64,000 nucleotides of DNA from TMED8 sp038125725 (GCA_038125725.1 JAYPEK010000017.1:1-64000), one strand, 5' to 3'. Positions 8,531 to 16,279 are shown, counted from the stretch's first letter. Numbers and translations are program-made. The notes: generated by a model not told the origin, from the letters alone.

Positions 8531-9068
8531 GCCCGCCCCCGCCATCGCGCGGCAACCGGGGGCCGGAGCGCTGGAAGCCGCCTTTCCTTGGATCGTAGGC
8601 CTTTTTGTTCTTGCGCTTCTTGAACGGCTGATCGACATGATGCGTCTCGACGAAGGCCGCCACCCAGGCCTCGACCTCGGGCGGCATCGGCACGCCCTCG
8701 ACGATCTGGTCGCCGCTCTCCATGTATTTCTCCGCCTCGTACGGGCATGCCGTCACCAGGAAGGCAACGACATCGGGGTCGTCGGCCTCTTCGCCCGGCG
8801 CCAGCACCACGAAGACCTGCGGCTGACCGGTACTCAGGTTGAATTTGTAACCCTCGGTCTCGCCCCGAAACAGTTCCATCTCCAGGGTGCCGACCAGGAA
8901 ATGCGCCCAGTCGTCGCCTTCGCGCATCAGCCGCCACTGGTGCGGATCGTCCAGTGCCGGCGCGCCCGGAATGACAGCCACCGGCTGCCAGGCATAATCG
9001 GCCCATCGGTTGGCCGCCTCGCGGCGCTCGACGACGACGCCGAGCGGCAGTTTCTCCGACGTCGTCAT
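8523..9068 (-). CDS. DUF3305 protein
   Basis: The 181-residue protein has the DUF3305 pattern: PLGVVVERREAANRWADYAW near the N-terminus, a central beta-rich part (GEDGYKFNLS-like GETEGYKFNLS, PQVFVVL) and a basic C-terminal tail (FKKRKNKKAYDPRKGG). It overlaps mobA by 4 bases upstream and DUF3306 by 8 bases downstream, so the three are translationally coupled. Its constant company with formate dehydrogenase and molybdenum cofactor genes implies an assembly role. No catalytic motif is visible. Confidence 0.87.
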   Translation of the reverse strand: MTTSEKLPLGVVVERREAANRWADYAWQPVAVIPGAPALDDPHQWRLMREGDDWAHFLVGTLEMELFRGETEGYKFNLSTGQPQVFVVLAPGEEADDPDVVAFLVTACPYEAEKYMESGDQIVEGVPMPPEVEAWVAAFVETHHVDQPFKKRKNKKAYDPRKGGFQRSGPRLPRDGGGGHG

Positions 9069-9685
9069 CGGCCATTCCCCCGGGCCAGGGCTTCCTCGGC
9101 CTCGGCCAGGTTTTCAGGGCGGTTGACGTTGAAAAACGGATCACGGCCGTCGGCCTCATCGAAGGCGACTTCCGCGAGGTCGTAGCGTGCCGTCCAGCGG
9201 TCGATCTTGCGCATATCCTCGTCCACCATGGCCGCCTGCAGCTCGTCCTTGAGGCGTACTGGCCACAAGCCAAACACCGGATGCGTCCGCCCGCCCGATG
9301 CAGCGCAGGCCATTTCCGCGTCCTCCCGCGCCACCGCATCCAGCATACGCGCCACCATGTCGGCGGGCAGGAACGGTGCGTCGGTGGCGAAGGAGACCAG
9401 CCATTCGGCCTCCGGCACATTCTCAGCCACCCATGTCATCCCCGTCAGCACGCCGGCCAGCGGCCCGGCGTAGCCGTCGATGACATCGGCCACGACAGGC
9501 AGCCCGAAACCGGCGAAGCGGTCGGGATCTCCGTTGGCGTTGAGGATCAGGGTATCGACCTGCGGGCGCGCCGTTTCGATCAGCCAATCCAACAACGGCC
9601 TTCCGCCCAATTGCCGCAGGCATTTGTCGCCGCCGCCCATGCGCCGGGCCAGGCCGCCGGCCAACAGGATGCCGACCGTCTTCAT
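9065..9685 (-). CDS. mobA: Molybdenum cofactor guanylyltransferase MobA
   Basis: The 206-residue nucleotidyltransferase has the MobA signature LAGGLARRMGGGDK at residues 8-21, and a later FATDAPFLP segment for the metal-binding Asp. MobA joins GMP to molybdopterin to make the guanine dinucleotide form required by DMSO-reductase-family enzymes such as this formate dehydrogenase. The start MKTVGILL is chosen over a longer frame because it overlaps the fdhD stop as ATGA. It is about the same length as E. coli MobA. It sits between fdhD and DUF3305 in the same transcript. Confidence 0.93.
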   Translation of the reverse strand: MKTVGILLAGGLARRMGGGDKCLRQLGGRPLLDWLIETARPQVDTLILNANGDPDRFAGFGLPVVADVIDGYAGPLAGVLTGMTWVAENVPEAEWLVSFATDAPFLPADMVARMLDAVAREDAEMACAASGGRTHPVFGLWPVRLKDELQAAMVDEDMRKIDRWTARYDLAEVAFDEADGRDPFFNVNRPENLAEAEEALARGNGR

Positions 9686-10560
9686 TCCGCCGCGCCCTTT
9701 CGTTGCAGGTGACGCGGCTCTTCCTCGACCGCATCGGCATCGGCGTCGAAGACGATGCGTTCCTCGCCGGCCAGCGCCACGAACCGCCGGCCGCGCGCGC
9801 GGCCGATCAGCGTCAAGCCGACCTGACGCGCCAGATCGACGCCCCATGCGGTGAAGCCGGATCGCGACACCAGGATCGGGATACCCATCTGCACGGTCTT
9901 GATCACCATCTCGCTGGTCAGCCGGCCGGTGGTGTAGAAAATCTTGTCGCCGCCCGAAACGTCGTGGCGGAACATGTAGCCGGCGATCTTGTCGACGGCG
10001 TTGTGGCGCCCGACATCCTCCATATAAAGCAACGGCCGATCCTCGGCGCAGAGCGCGCAGCCGTGGATGGCTCCGGCCTCAAGATACAGGCTGGGCACTG
10101 TGTTGATCTTCTTCACCAGGCCATAGAGCCAGGATGTGTGGATGCGCGCATCGGCCGGCAGGTTCGCACTCTCGAACTTCTCCATCACGTCGCCGAAAAC
10201 GGTGCCCTGGGCGCAGCCGGACGTCAGCGTCTTCTTTTTCAGCTTTTCTTCGAAGTCGGTCTCGACGGCGGTGCGCACGACGACGGTCTCGATCTCCTCG
10301 TCGTAGTCGACGCCGGTGACCTCGTCGCCCGGCGCCAGCATGTTCTGGTTCAACAGATAGCCGAGCGCCAGGTATTCCGGATAGTCGCAGATGGTCATCA
10401 TGGTGACGATCTCGCGGCCGTTGAGGAACAGCGTCAGCGGCCGCTCGACGGTCACCGAGGTCTCGACCGGCTGGCCGGTATGGTCGATGCCCTGGACCCG
10501 CTCGGTCAGGCGCGGATCGGCCGGGTCCGGGGCAATCCAGAATTCGTCGGTTGTGCTCAT
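9682..10560 (-). CDS. fdhD: FdhD sulfurtransferase for formate dehydrogenase
   Basis: FdhD carries sulfur from IscS to the molybdenum/tungsten centre of formate dehydrogenase. The 292-residue protein has the family core (DVGRHNAVDKI, TGRLTSEMV, VSRSGFTAWGV). The flexible loop that holds CxxC in E. coli reads SGCAQGT here, so only the first Cys (about residue 117) is kept. The start MSTTDEF is a judgement: an ATG 12 bases upstream (MDRAMSTT) is equally possible and neither has a strong ribosome site. It is first in the fdhD-mobA-DUF3305-DUF3306 run and divergent from tupB, with a candidate operator between them. Confidence 0.92.
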   Translation of the reverse strand: MSTTDEFWIAPDPADPRLTERVQGIDHTGQPVETSVTVERPLTLFLNGREIVTMMTICDYPEYLALGYLLNQNMLAPGDEVTGVDYDEEIETVVVRTAVETDFEEKLKKKTLTSGCAQGTVFGDVMEKFESANLPADARIHTSWLYGLVKKINTVPSLYLEAGAIHGCALCAEDRPLLYMEDVGRHNAVDKIAGYMFRHDVSGGDKIFYTTGRLTSEMVIKTVQMGIPILVSRSGFTAWGVDLARQVGLTLIGRARGRRFVALAGEERIVFDADADAVEEEPRHLQRKGAAE

Positions 10561-10657
10561 GGCGCGGTCCATGACGGAAACATAAGGCGCGGATGATACC
10601 GATCCAAGAGCGCCGACGCCAGAAGTTGCAATGCCGCTTGCCACGGGCGATAAGGAG

Positions 10658-10681
10658 CGTAATGCTGAACTGGACATAACG
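10658..10681. promoter_or_regulatory. Candidate ModE-like operator upstream of tupB/fdhD
   Basis: A 24-base imperfect inverted repeat of the form CGTAATG-N10-CATAACG lies just before the tupB start. It has the same length and spacing as the two repeats at the modE-like/tupA promoter (CGCTATG-N10-CATACTG and CGCTATG-N10-CATAGCG). It sits between the divergent tupB and fdhD genes and could control both. This rests on pattern matching by eye; binding is inferred. Confidence 0.55.
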
Positions 10682-10695
10682 CAGGGAGAAACGGT

Positions 10696-11400
10696 TTGCA
10701 CGATTTCGCCAGCGCCTTCGCCGCGGCAGCCGGCCTGATCACCGATCTCGACAGCCAACTGGTCGAGATCGTGCTGTTGTCGCTGCGTGTCAGCTTGAGC
10801 GCGGTATTCGCCGCCGCCGTCATCGGCTTGCCACTGGGCGCGGCGGTGGCGCTGTTCAAGTTCCCCGGCCGCACCGCCGTGGTCGTTGTATTGAACGCGC
10901 TGATGGGCCTGCCGCCGGTGGTGGTCGGGCTGATCGTCTACCTGTTCCTGTCGCGGGCCGGGCCACTGGGCACGTTGGGGCTGTTATTCTCGCCGACCGC
11001 CATGGTCGTCGCCCAGGTGATCCTGGTCACCCCCATCGTCGCGGCGCTGGCGCGCCAGGTAATCGAGGACCTGTGGGCGGAATACGAAGAGCAGATGCGA
11101 TCCCTCGGCGCCGGACCGGCGCAAGCGCTGCCGGCGCTCTTGTGGGACGGGCGGTTCTCGCTGGTGACCGCGATTCTGGCCGGCTTCGGCCGCGCGTCCG
11201 CCGAGGTCGGCGCGGTGATGATCGTCGGCGGCAACATCGACCATGTGACGCGGGTGATGACCACCGCCATCGCGCTCGAGGTCTCGAAGGGCGACCTGGC
11301 GCTGGCGCTCGGGCTCGGCATCATCCTGCTGACGCTGTCGGCAGCGGTCAACGGCGCCGCTTTCGTGCTTAAGGAGACGGCGCAACGCCGTAACGCATGA
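10696..11400 (+). CDS. tupB: Tungstate ABC transporter permease TupB
   Basis: The 234-residue permease has about five to six hydrophobic segments and an EAA-type loop (EEQMRSLGAGPAQAL, about residue 135-150) that docks the ATPase. The sequence fits the TupB/WtpB-like anion permeases. The start is TTG, supported by GGGAG six bases upstream. It overlaps tupC by ATGA, but the binding-protein gene tupA is not adjacent: it lies 1.3 kb downstream, after a divergent regulator. A molybdate or sulfate permease is an alternative, but the TupA-type binding protein favours tungstate. Confidence 0.88.
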   Translation: MHDFASAFAAAAGLITDLDSQLVEIVLLSLRVSLSAVFAAAVIGLPLGAAVALFKFPGRTAVVVVLNALMGLPPVVVGLIVYLFLSRAGPLGTLGLLFSPTAMVVAQVILVTPIVAALARQVIEDLWAEYEEQMRSLGAGPAQALPALLWDGRFSLVTAILAGFGRASAEVGAVMIVGGNIDHVTRVMTTAIALEVSKGDLALALGLGIILLTLSAAVNGAAFVLKETAQRRNA

Positions 11401-12182
11401 TGCAGACCGAAACCGCCCCTATCCTGCCGCTGCAATTGCAAGACGTCTCCTACCAGGTCGGGCGCATGCGCCTGATCAAGGACATCAACCTGACCCTGGA
11501 AGCCGGGCCGCGCACCGCCATCGTCGGCCCCAACGGCGCCGGCAAGAGCCTGCTGCTGCGTCTTTGCCACGGCCTCTTGAAACCGACCGCCGGCTCCATC
11601 TCCTGGCAGGTCGCCGACGGCCGTGCAGCCGGCAGCGCCCAGGCCATGGTGTTTCAGCGCCCGGTCATGCTGCGACGCTCGGCCGCTGCGAACGTCGACT
11701 ATGCGCTCAAGCTCAAGGGCATGGACCGCGCCGAACGTCAGCACCGAACCGACGAAGTACTCGGCCGCGCCGGGCTCAGGCGGCTGGCCGGCCAGCCGGC
11801 GCGCGTGCTCAGTTTCGGCGAACAGCAGCGCCTGGCATTGGCCCGCGCCTGGGCCCTGAGGCCGCAAGTGCTGTTCATGGACGAGGCGACAGCCAGCCTC
11901 GACCCGGCGGCGACGCATTCGGTCGAGGAAATGATCCACGCCATCCATGCGGAAGGCACGCGCATCGTGCTGACCACCCACGACCTCGGCCAGGCGCGGC
12001 GACTTTCTGACGAAGTGATCTTCATGCACCGCGGGCGCATGCTCGAATTCGCACCGACGGAAAAATTCTTCGACGGCCCCGACAACGATCTCGCCCAGGC
12101 CTTCGTCAAGGGCGAGCTGCTGTGGTGGAAGCGGCGTGAGCTCGACACCGAGCCGCGCCATCAGCCACGCTACCGGCGCTAG
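11397..12182 (+). CDS. tupC: Tungstate ABC transporter ATPase TupC
   Basis: The 261-residue ABC ATPase has Walker A GPNGAGKS at residues 44-51, a variant signature LSFGEQQRLALARA and Walker B VLFMDEATASLDP. It would drive tungstate import through TupB. There is no C-terminal TOBE domain as in ModC, which agrees with TupC. It overlaps tupB by four bases, and its stop overlaps the convergent stop of the modE-like gene (GCTAG), so no terminator separates the two transcripts. Confidence 0.88.
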   Translation: MMQTETAPILPLQLQDVSYQVGRMRLIKDINLTLEAGPRTAIVGPNGAGKSLLLRLCHGLLKPTAGSISWQVADGRAAGSAQAMVFQRPVMLRRSAAANVDYALKLKGMDRAERQHRTDEVLGRAGLRRLAGQPARVLSFGEQQRLALARAWALRPQVLFMDEATASLDPAATHSVEEMIHAIHAEGTRIVLTTHDLGQARRLSDEVIFMHRGRMLEFAPTEKFFDGPDNDLAQAFVKGELLWWKRRELDTEPRHQPRYRR

Positions 12183-12562
12183 GCTTCGGCGTCCGCGTCG
12201 ATATCGACGTTGTCGTCGAGCCAATCCAGAAACGGTTTCGCCGAGCGGTCGACGGCACCCAGCGCATCGCGGTAGCGCCGCACCAATTCGCTGCCGAACG
12301 GCGTCAGGCTGGCGCCGCCGCCGCCCTCTCCGCCGACCTTGGTCTCGACCACCGCCTGGCCCAGCGCCGCGTTCATGGTATCGATCAGATACCAGGCGCG
12401 CCGGTAGGAAAGCCCCATCACCTTGGCCGCGGCGCTGATGCCGCCCTCGCGCTCGACGGTCTCCAGCAGCTGCACCTTGCCCGGCCCAACGACACCGCCG
12501 CCGACGCGCAGCTGGATCTTTAACGAGGCTCCGTTATCGGATTTGCGTTCCTTGCGCGCCAT
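12179..12562 (-). CDS. ModE-like winged-helix regulator without metal domain
   Basis: The 127-residue protein corresponds to the N-terminal winged helix-turn-helix domain of ModE (GPGKVQLLETVEREGGISAAAKVMGLSYRRAWYL pattern, residues about 27-60). ModE's C-terminal TOBE/molbindin domains are missing. Single-domain relatives such as TunR of sulfate reducers respond to tungstate and control tup genes. Its location between tupBC and tupA, together with three matching inverted repeats nearby, makes it the likely regulator of tungstate uptake here. How it senses metal without a TOBE domain is not visible in the sequence. Confidence 0.82.
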   Translation of the reverse strand: MARKERKSDNGASLKIQLRVGGGVVGPGKVQLLETVEREGGISAAAKVMGLSYRRAWYLIDTMNAALGQAVVETKVGGEGGGGASLTPFGSELVRRYRDALGAVDRSAKPFLDWLDDNVDIDADAEA

Positions 12563-12596
12563 GCCGGCTTCCTTCCCAAAAAAACTTCCCCTTGGG

Positions 12597-12620
12597 CGCT
12601 ATGTCAAAATTGACATACTG
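12597..12620. promoter_or_regulatory. Candidate tungstate-regulator operator, site A
   Basis: The core TATGTCAAAATTGACATA (12600-12617) is a perfect inverted repeat with 8-base arms and a two-base centre. In the 24-base frame it reads CGCTATG-N10-CATACTG. It lies 35 bases before the modE-like start and is well placed for autoregulation. It is 51 bases centre-to-centre from site B, close to five helical turns, so both could be bound on one DNA face. Confidence 0.72.
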
Positions 12621-12647
12621 CCTGGGCTCGCCTATGTATCGTTCAAT

Positions 12648-12671
12648 CGCTATGTCGATTTTGACATAGCG
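12648..12671. promoter_or_regulatory. Candidate tungstate-regulator operator, site B
   Basis: A perfect inverted repeat with 9-base arms, CGCTATGTC and GACATAGCG, around a 6-base centre. It lies 53 bases upstream of the tupA start codon, in the region where the tupA promoter should be. It shares length, arms and spacing with sites at 12597 and 10658. Confidence 0.75.
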
Positions 12672-12723
12672 TCCGATGTTCGCCAACTAGCCATAAACCA
12701 TCAACACAACGAGAGACAGGGAC

Positions 12724-13569
12724 ATGAACATTCGCAGACGGATTCTTTTTTCGGTCGCCGCCGCCGCCACGCTGGCCGCAGGGCTCACCGCCGGCATCGT
12801 CGGCACCGGCGCCTTCGCCGCCGACCGTTTCATCACCGTGGCGTCGACCACGTCGACGCGCAATTCGGGCCTCTATGATCACATCCTGCCGATGTTCACC
12901 AAGGCCACCGGTATCGAGGTCCGCGTCGTCGCGGTCGGCACCGGCCAGGCGATCAAGCTGGCGCGCAACGGCGACGCCGACGTGCTGTTCGTGCACCACA
13001 AGCCGTCCGAGATGAAGTTCGTCGCCGACGGTTTCGGCATCGAACGCAAGGACGTCATGTACAACGACTTCGTCATCGTTGGCCCGAGTTCCGACCCGGC
13101 CAAGGTCGGCGGCGGCAAGGACGCCGCCAAGGCGCTTTCGATGATCGCCGTCGCCAAGGCGCCTTTCGCGTCGCGCGGCGACGACAGCGGCACGCACAAG
13201 AAGGAACTGGGCCTCTGGAAGACCGCCGGCGTCGACGTCAAAGCCGTTAGCGGAAGCTGGTACCGCGAGACCGGTTCCGGCATGGGCGCGACGCTGAACG
13301 CGGCGTCCGGCATGAACGCCTATGCGCTGACCGACCGCGGCTCCTGGCTAAATTTCGCCAACAAGGGCGATCTGAAGATTCTGGTGGAAGGCGACGAACG
13401 CCTGTTCAACCCCTACGGCGTCATCGTCGTCAACCCGGCCAAGCATCCGCACGTCAAGAAAGCCGACGCGCAGAAGTTCGCCGATTGGGTGGTCTCGAAA
13501 GAAGGCCAGGCCGCCATCGCCGAATACAAGATCAAAGGACACCAGGCATTTTTCCCGAGCGCGAAGTGA
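12724..13569 (+). CDS. tupA: Tungstate-binding periplasmic protein TupA
   Basis: The 281-residue protein has a signal peptide of about 32 residues ending GAFA. The mature start reads DRFITVASTTSTRNSGL, the TTST..SGL pattern of TupA proteins whose Ser/Thr residues bind the oxyanion. A second typical segment is SRGDDSGTHKKE. It delivers tungstate to TupBC. The gene is unlinked from tupBC in transcription: its own promoter region carries two operators and a strong terminator follows. Molybdate-binding ModA is less likely on motif grounds. Confidence 0.92.
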   Translation: MNIRRRILFSVAAAATLAAGLTAGIVGTGAFAADRFITVASTTSTRNSGLYDHILPMFTKATGIEVRVVAVGTGQAIKLARNGDADVLFVHHKPSEMKFVADGFGIERKDVMYNDFVIVGPSSDPAKVGGGKDAAKALSMIAVAKAPFASRGDDSGTHKKELGLWKTAGVDVKAVSGSWYRETGSGMGATLNAASGMNAYALTDRGSWLNFANKGDLKILVEGDERLFNPYGVIVVNPAKHPHVKKADAQKFADWVVSKEGQAAIAEYKIKGHQAFFPSAK

Positions 13570-13621
13570 ACCAGCGGGGTTAACCCACTTCCTCCGCCAC
13601 TTCGTGTCAAACAGGGCATCT

Positions 13622-13696
13622 TCCCGGCGCTGGCCGCCGTCATCGCGGACTTAAAGATGGCTGATCATCTGCCATCTGACGGCACCAGCGCCGGGA
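13622..13696. repeat. Nested three-tier inverted repeat after tupA
   Basis: Three inverted repeats are nested on the same axis. The outer pair is TCCCGGCGCTGG (13622-13633) with CCAGCGCCGGGA (13685-13696). The middle pair is GCCGTCA (13636-13642) with TGACGGC (13677-13683). The inner pair is AGATGGC (13655-13661) with GCCATCT (13671-13677). Together they could fold into a long stem of about 25 base pairs. It lies 53 bases after tupA, before a separate U-tailed terminator, and no reading frame explains it. It could be an RNA-stabilising structure or a dispersed palindromic element. Confidence 0.7.
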
Positions 13697-13712
13697 GATG
13701 ACCCACCAAAAT

Positions 13713-13750
13713 CCCGGGCCCCTCTCGCACCAGGGGCCGGGTTTCTTTTT
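13713..13750 (+). terminator. Rho-independent terminator of tupA
   Basis: A GC-rich stem (CCCGG.CCCCT pairing with AGGGGCCGGG, loop CTCGCACC) is followed by TTTCTTTTT. On the other strand the same stem is followed by ATTTT, so it may also end the convergent DUF1330 gene transcript. Confidence 0.85.
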
Positions 13751-13755
13751 CTCCG

Positions 13756-14043
13756 TCAGTTGCCTTCGACGACGATCATGTTGCCCTGAGACGCCGACTG
13801 GCGGATCGCCTTGGGCTCCGCATAGGCGGCCGACGCATGCCAGGCCTTGGCGCTTTCCATGTCGGGAAACCGCAGCACCACGCAGCGCGGAAACGCCCAA
13901 TCCCCCTCCAACACCTCCTGGGCGCCGCCGCGCACGACGAATTCGGCGCCGTAGGGTTCCAGCGTCGCCGGCACCTGCTTGCGGTAGGTCTCGTAGGTTT
14001 CCGGATCGGTGACGTTGATCTGGGCGATGATATAGGCGGCCAT
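13756..14043 (-). CDS. DUF1330 protein
   Basis: A 95-residue protein beginning MAAYIIAQINVTDPETYETY, typical of the DUF1330 ferredoxin-like (dimeric alpha/beta barrel) family, with the conserved FPDMESAKAWHASAAYAE segment at about residues 60-78. The start is set by GGGAGAAACACGCC before the ATG. The family function is unknown; dimeric alpha-beta barrel folds often bind small aromatic or oxidised molecules. It is convergent with tupA and stands alone. Confidence 0.85.
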   Translation of the reverse strand: MAAYIIAQINVTDPETYETYRKQVPATLEPYGAEFVVRGGAQEVLEGDWAFPRCVVLRFPDMESAKAWHASAAYAEPKAIRQSASQGNMIVVEGN

Positions 14044-14172
14044 GGCGTGTTTCTCCCTAGGATGTTGGTTCGATCTTCTATGGCACAGGCGCACTCACCT
14101 GCCAACCGGGCACCTTGCACCGAACGCCGGTCACCGTAAGATGGCCGAACGACAAAGGGGGGGCGGCGCGCC

Positions 14173-15084
14173 GTGACCGACAAAAAAGACGCCATCGACG
14201 ATCCGCTGGCCCACCGGCCGGCCCTGCCCGGCACGCCGGAAGCCGGCTGGCAGGCGCTGGCGCATCTCTACCATTCCTTCTTCACCGGCCTGGTGCTCCA
14301 CGTCACGTTGAAGCTGGGCGCCGAGGCCGCCGGCGACTGGTCGTTCCGCTATTTCCGCCGCCAGCACCTGGAGAAGTTTCTCTCCAGCTTCGAGAAGCTC
14401 GGCAACGCCGGCCTGCCCGATGCCGTGGCGGCGGCGCGCTATCATTATTTCTCCAACCGCATCGGCGGCGTCGAAGTCGAATATATGTACGAGTCCGACA
14501 GGAAAGCCTGGGTGCGCTTTCCGCATCCGCGCTGGATCTACGACGGCACCGCCATCTGCGGCGTGCCGGAACAGGTCGGGCACGGCTTCATCCGCGGCTG
14601 GTACGGCCACAACGGCGTGAGCCTCAATAACCCGCGCCTGGGCTGGGTCTGCACCAGCCAGGACGTCACCGCCGAGATCGGGTTCACCGGCTATTTCATG
14701 GAATACGACCACGACCTGGCGGACGACGAGCGCGTGCGCTTCGTCACCGGCGAGGCGCCGCCGCCCTTCGATGCGGCCGCCGCGCCGAAGCTCGATGCCG
14801 CCCTATGGACGCCGGAACGCCTGGCCAAGGCGCGGCGCAACTACGCCATGGACTACGTCAAATGGGGCATCGTCGAGTTGGTCGAGCTTGTCGGCGCCGA
14901 CACCGCACGCGCCGTCGCCGGCCATGCGGCGGCGCTGATCGGCCGCCAGCTTTACCGCGACCTGCAATCGCGCCTGGGTCTCGATCGCGCCGACGACAGC
15001 ACAGGAGGGTTCATCCATTTCATGGCGCTGATGGCCGAGGCCCACGGTGACGATGGCACCATTACCGAGACCGGCTTCACGTAG
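14173..15084 (+). CDS. Probable ATC-hydrolase-like protein, cut by an in-frame TAG
   Basis: The 303-residue product resembles, from memory, alphaproteobacterial proteins related to L-2-amino-thiazoline-4-carboxylic acid hydrolases: LYHSFFTGLVLHVTL near the start, YHYFSNRIGG, VRFPHPRWIYDGTAICGVP and KARRNYAMDYVKW. The reading ends at TAG, but the same frame continues for 66 more codons (SSWRLVRGMPD...WNGLWRGAL...VHNRFLSL) and stops exactly at the ATGA overlap with the next gene. The intact protein would be about 370 residues. One base change, for example CAG to TAG, would explain it. Function is uncertain; no catalytic site can be assigned. Confidence 0.6.
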   Translation: MTDKKDAIDDPLAHRPALPGTPEAGWQALAHLYHSFFTGLVLHVTLKLGAEAAGDWSFRYFRRQHLEKFLSSFEKLGNAGLPDAVAAARYHYFSNRIGGVEVEYMYESDRKAWVRFPHPRWIYDGTAICGVPEQVGHGFIRGWYGHNGVSLNNPRLGWVCTSQDVTAEIGFTGYFMEYDHDLADDERVRFVTGEAPPPFDAAAAPKLDAALWTPERLAKARRNYAMDYVKWGIVELVELVGADTARAVAGHAAALIGRQLYRDLQSRLGLDRADDSTGGFIHFMALMAEAHGDDGTITETGFT

Positions 15085-15285
15085 TCGAGTTGGCGGCTGG
15101 TGCGCGGCATGCCGGACCTCCCGGAAGCGACAATGGCTGTCCTGTACGACTGCTGGAACGGACTTTGGCGGGGCGCGCTTAGCGTCCACAATCGGTTCCT
15201 GTCGTTGCAGACCTCGCCAACACCCACGGGCGCCGACGGCGGAATTGCCTGGCGCGTCACGGAAATGAAGGAGGCCCAGGGATGA
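15085..15285 (+). pseudogene. Detached C-terminal part of the preceding gene
   Basis: This stretch is open and in the same frame as the gene at 14173, separated only by the TAG at 15082-15084. Its translation (SSWRLVRGMPDL, YDCWNGLWRGALSVHNRF) reads like a conserved C-terminal domain. Its stop forms an ATGA overlap with the MBL-fold gene, as expected of the original gene end. It has an internal ATG (15100) but no convincing ribosome binding site. Confidence 0.6.
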
Positions 15286-16145
15286 GCAAAGCACCGCTAA
15301 CCTGGCGCGTCGGCGACGCCACCATCACCCGCATCACCGAGTTCGAGGGACCCGGCGGGCTGGGCCGCTACCTGCCGGATGCGACCCGCGAACGGGTCGC
15401 CGATATTCCCTGGCTGCAACCGCATTTCGCCACCCCCGAAGGCCGGCTGATCGGCGCCATTCATGCGCTGGTCGTTGAGACGCCCGACGCCCGCATCGTC
15501 GTCGACACCTGCGTCGGCAACGATAAGGCGCGCGAGGTGCCGGCCTGGAACAACCTGCAGACCGCCTTCCTGGCGGACATGGCTGGGGCCGGCTACCCGC
15601 CCGACAGCATCGACGTCGTCATGTGCACGCATTTGCACGTCGATCACGTCGGCTGGAACACGCGCCTGGTGGAGGGCCGCTGGCAGCCGACCTTTGCCCG
15701 GGCGCGCTATCTGTTCGGCGAGACCGAGTACGCGTTCTGGGCCGGACGCGGCGACGATCCCCGTTTCGGGCCGGTGTTCTCCGATTCCGTCAAGCCTGTG
15801 TTCGACGCCGGACTGGTCGATCTGGTCGCCAGCGATCACCAGGTGGCGCCCGGCGTGCGGCTGGAAGCGACCCCCGGCCACACGCCGGGGCACGTGAGCG
15901 TGCTGATCGAATCGAGAGGCGAGCGCGCCTTCATCACCGGCGACATGCTGCACCACCCCTGCCAGATGGCGCATCCGGAATGGGGCGCCGTGGTCGACGA
16001 GGACAAGCCGCAGGCGATCGAGACCCGCCATCGCATCTTCCAGCGTTTCGCGGGCACGCCGACGCTGGTCATCGGCACCCATTTCGCCGCGCCGACAGCC
16101 GGGCGCATCGTCCGTGAAGGCGATGCCTACAGGCTCGTCGTTTGA
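15282..16145 (+). CDS. MBL-fold metallo-hydrolase
   Basis: The 287-residue protein has the metallo-beta-lactamase fold motif THLHVDHVGWN (HxHxDH, about residues 116-126), a further zinc-ligand His in ATPGHTPGHVSV and Asp in ITGDMLHHP. The layout resembles lactonase-like members (AHL lactonase/AttM relatives), so hydrolysis of a lactone or other ester is possible but not proven. AAGGAGG lies upstream of the ATG within the end of the preceding frame, and the two genes are coupled by a four-base overlap. Confidence 0.85.
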   Translation: MSKAPLTWRVGDATITRITEFEGPGGLGRYLPDATRERVADIPWLQPHFATPEGRLIGAIHALVVETPDARIVVDTCVGNDKAREVPAWNNLQTAFLADMAGAGYPPDSIDVVMCTHLHVDHVGWNTRLVEGRWQPTFARARYLFGETEYAFWAGRGDDPRFGPVFSDSVKPVFDAGLVDLVASDHQVAPGVRLEATPGHTPGHVSVLIESRGERAFITGDMLHHPCQMAHPEWGAVVDEDKPQAIETRHRIFQRFAGTPTLVIGTHFAAPTAGRIVREGDAYRLVV

Positions 16146-16279
16146 GCCGGTCCGGCCGCGTCTATTGACGATGCCCTTTAAATGCGGACAAACTGCCGCC
16201 CCAAAAAAACCGAGCCGGATGGCGCGACCAGGATGCGCCGAACAACGGACACAGCCTCAGGGACAACAGGATCGAAGCG

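Noticed and set aside
10938..12224. A 428-codon frame antisense to tupBC
   Set aside because: It lies opposite an ATPase with all ABC motifs and a coupled permease; the product looks like translated shadow.
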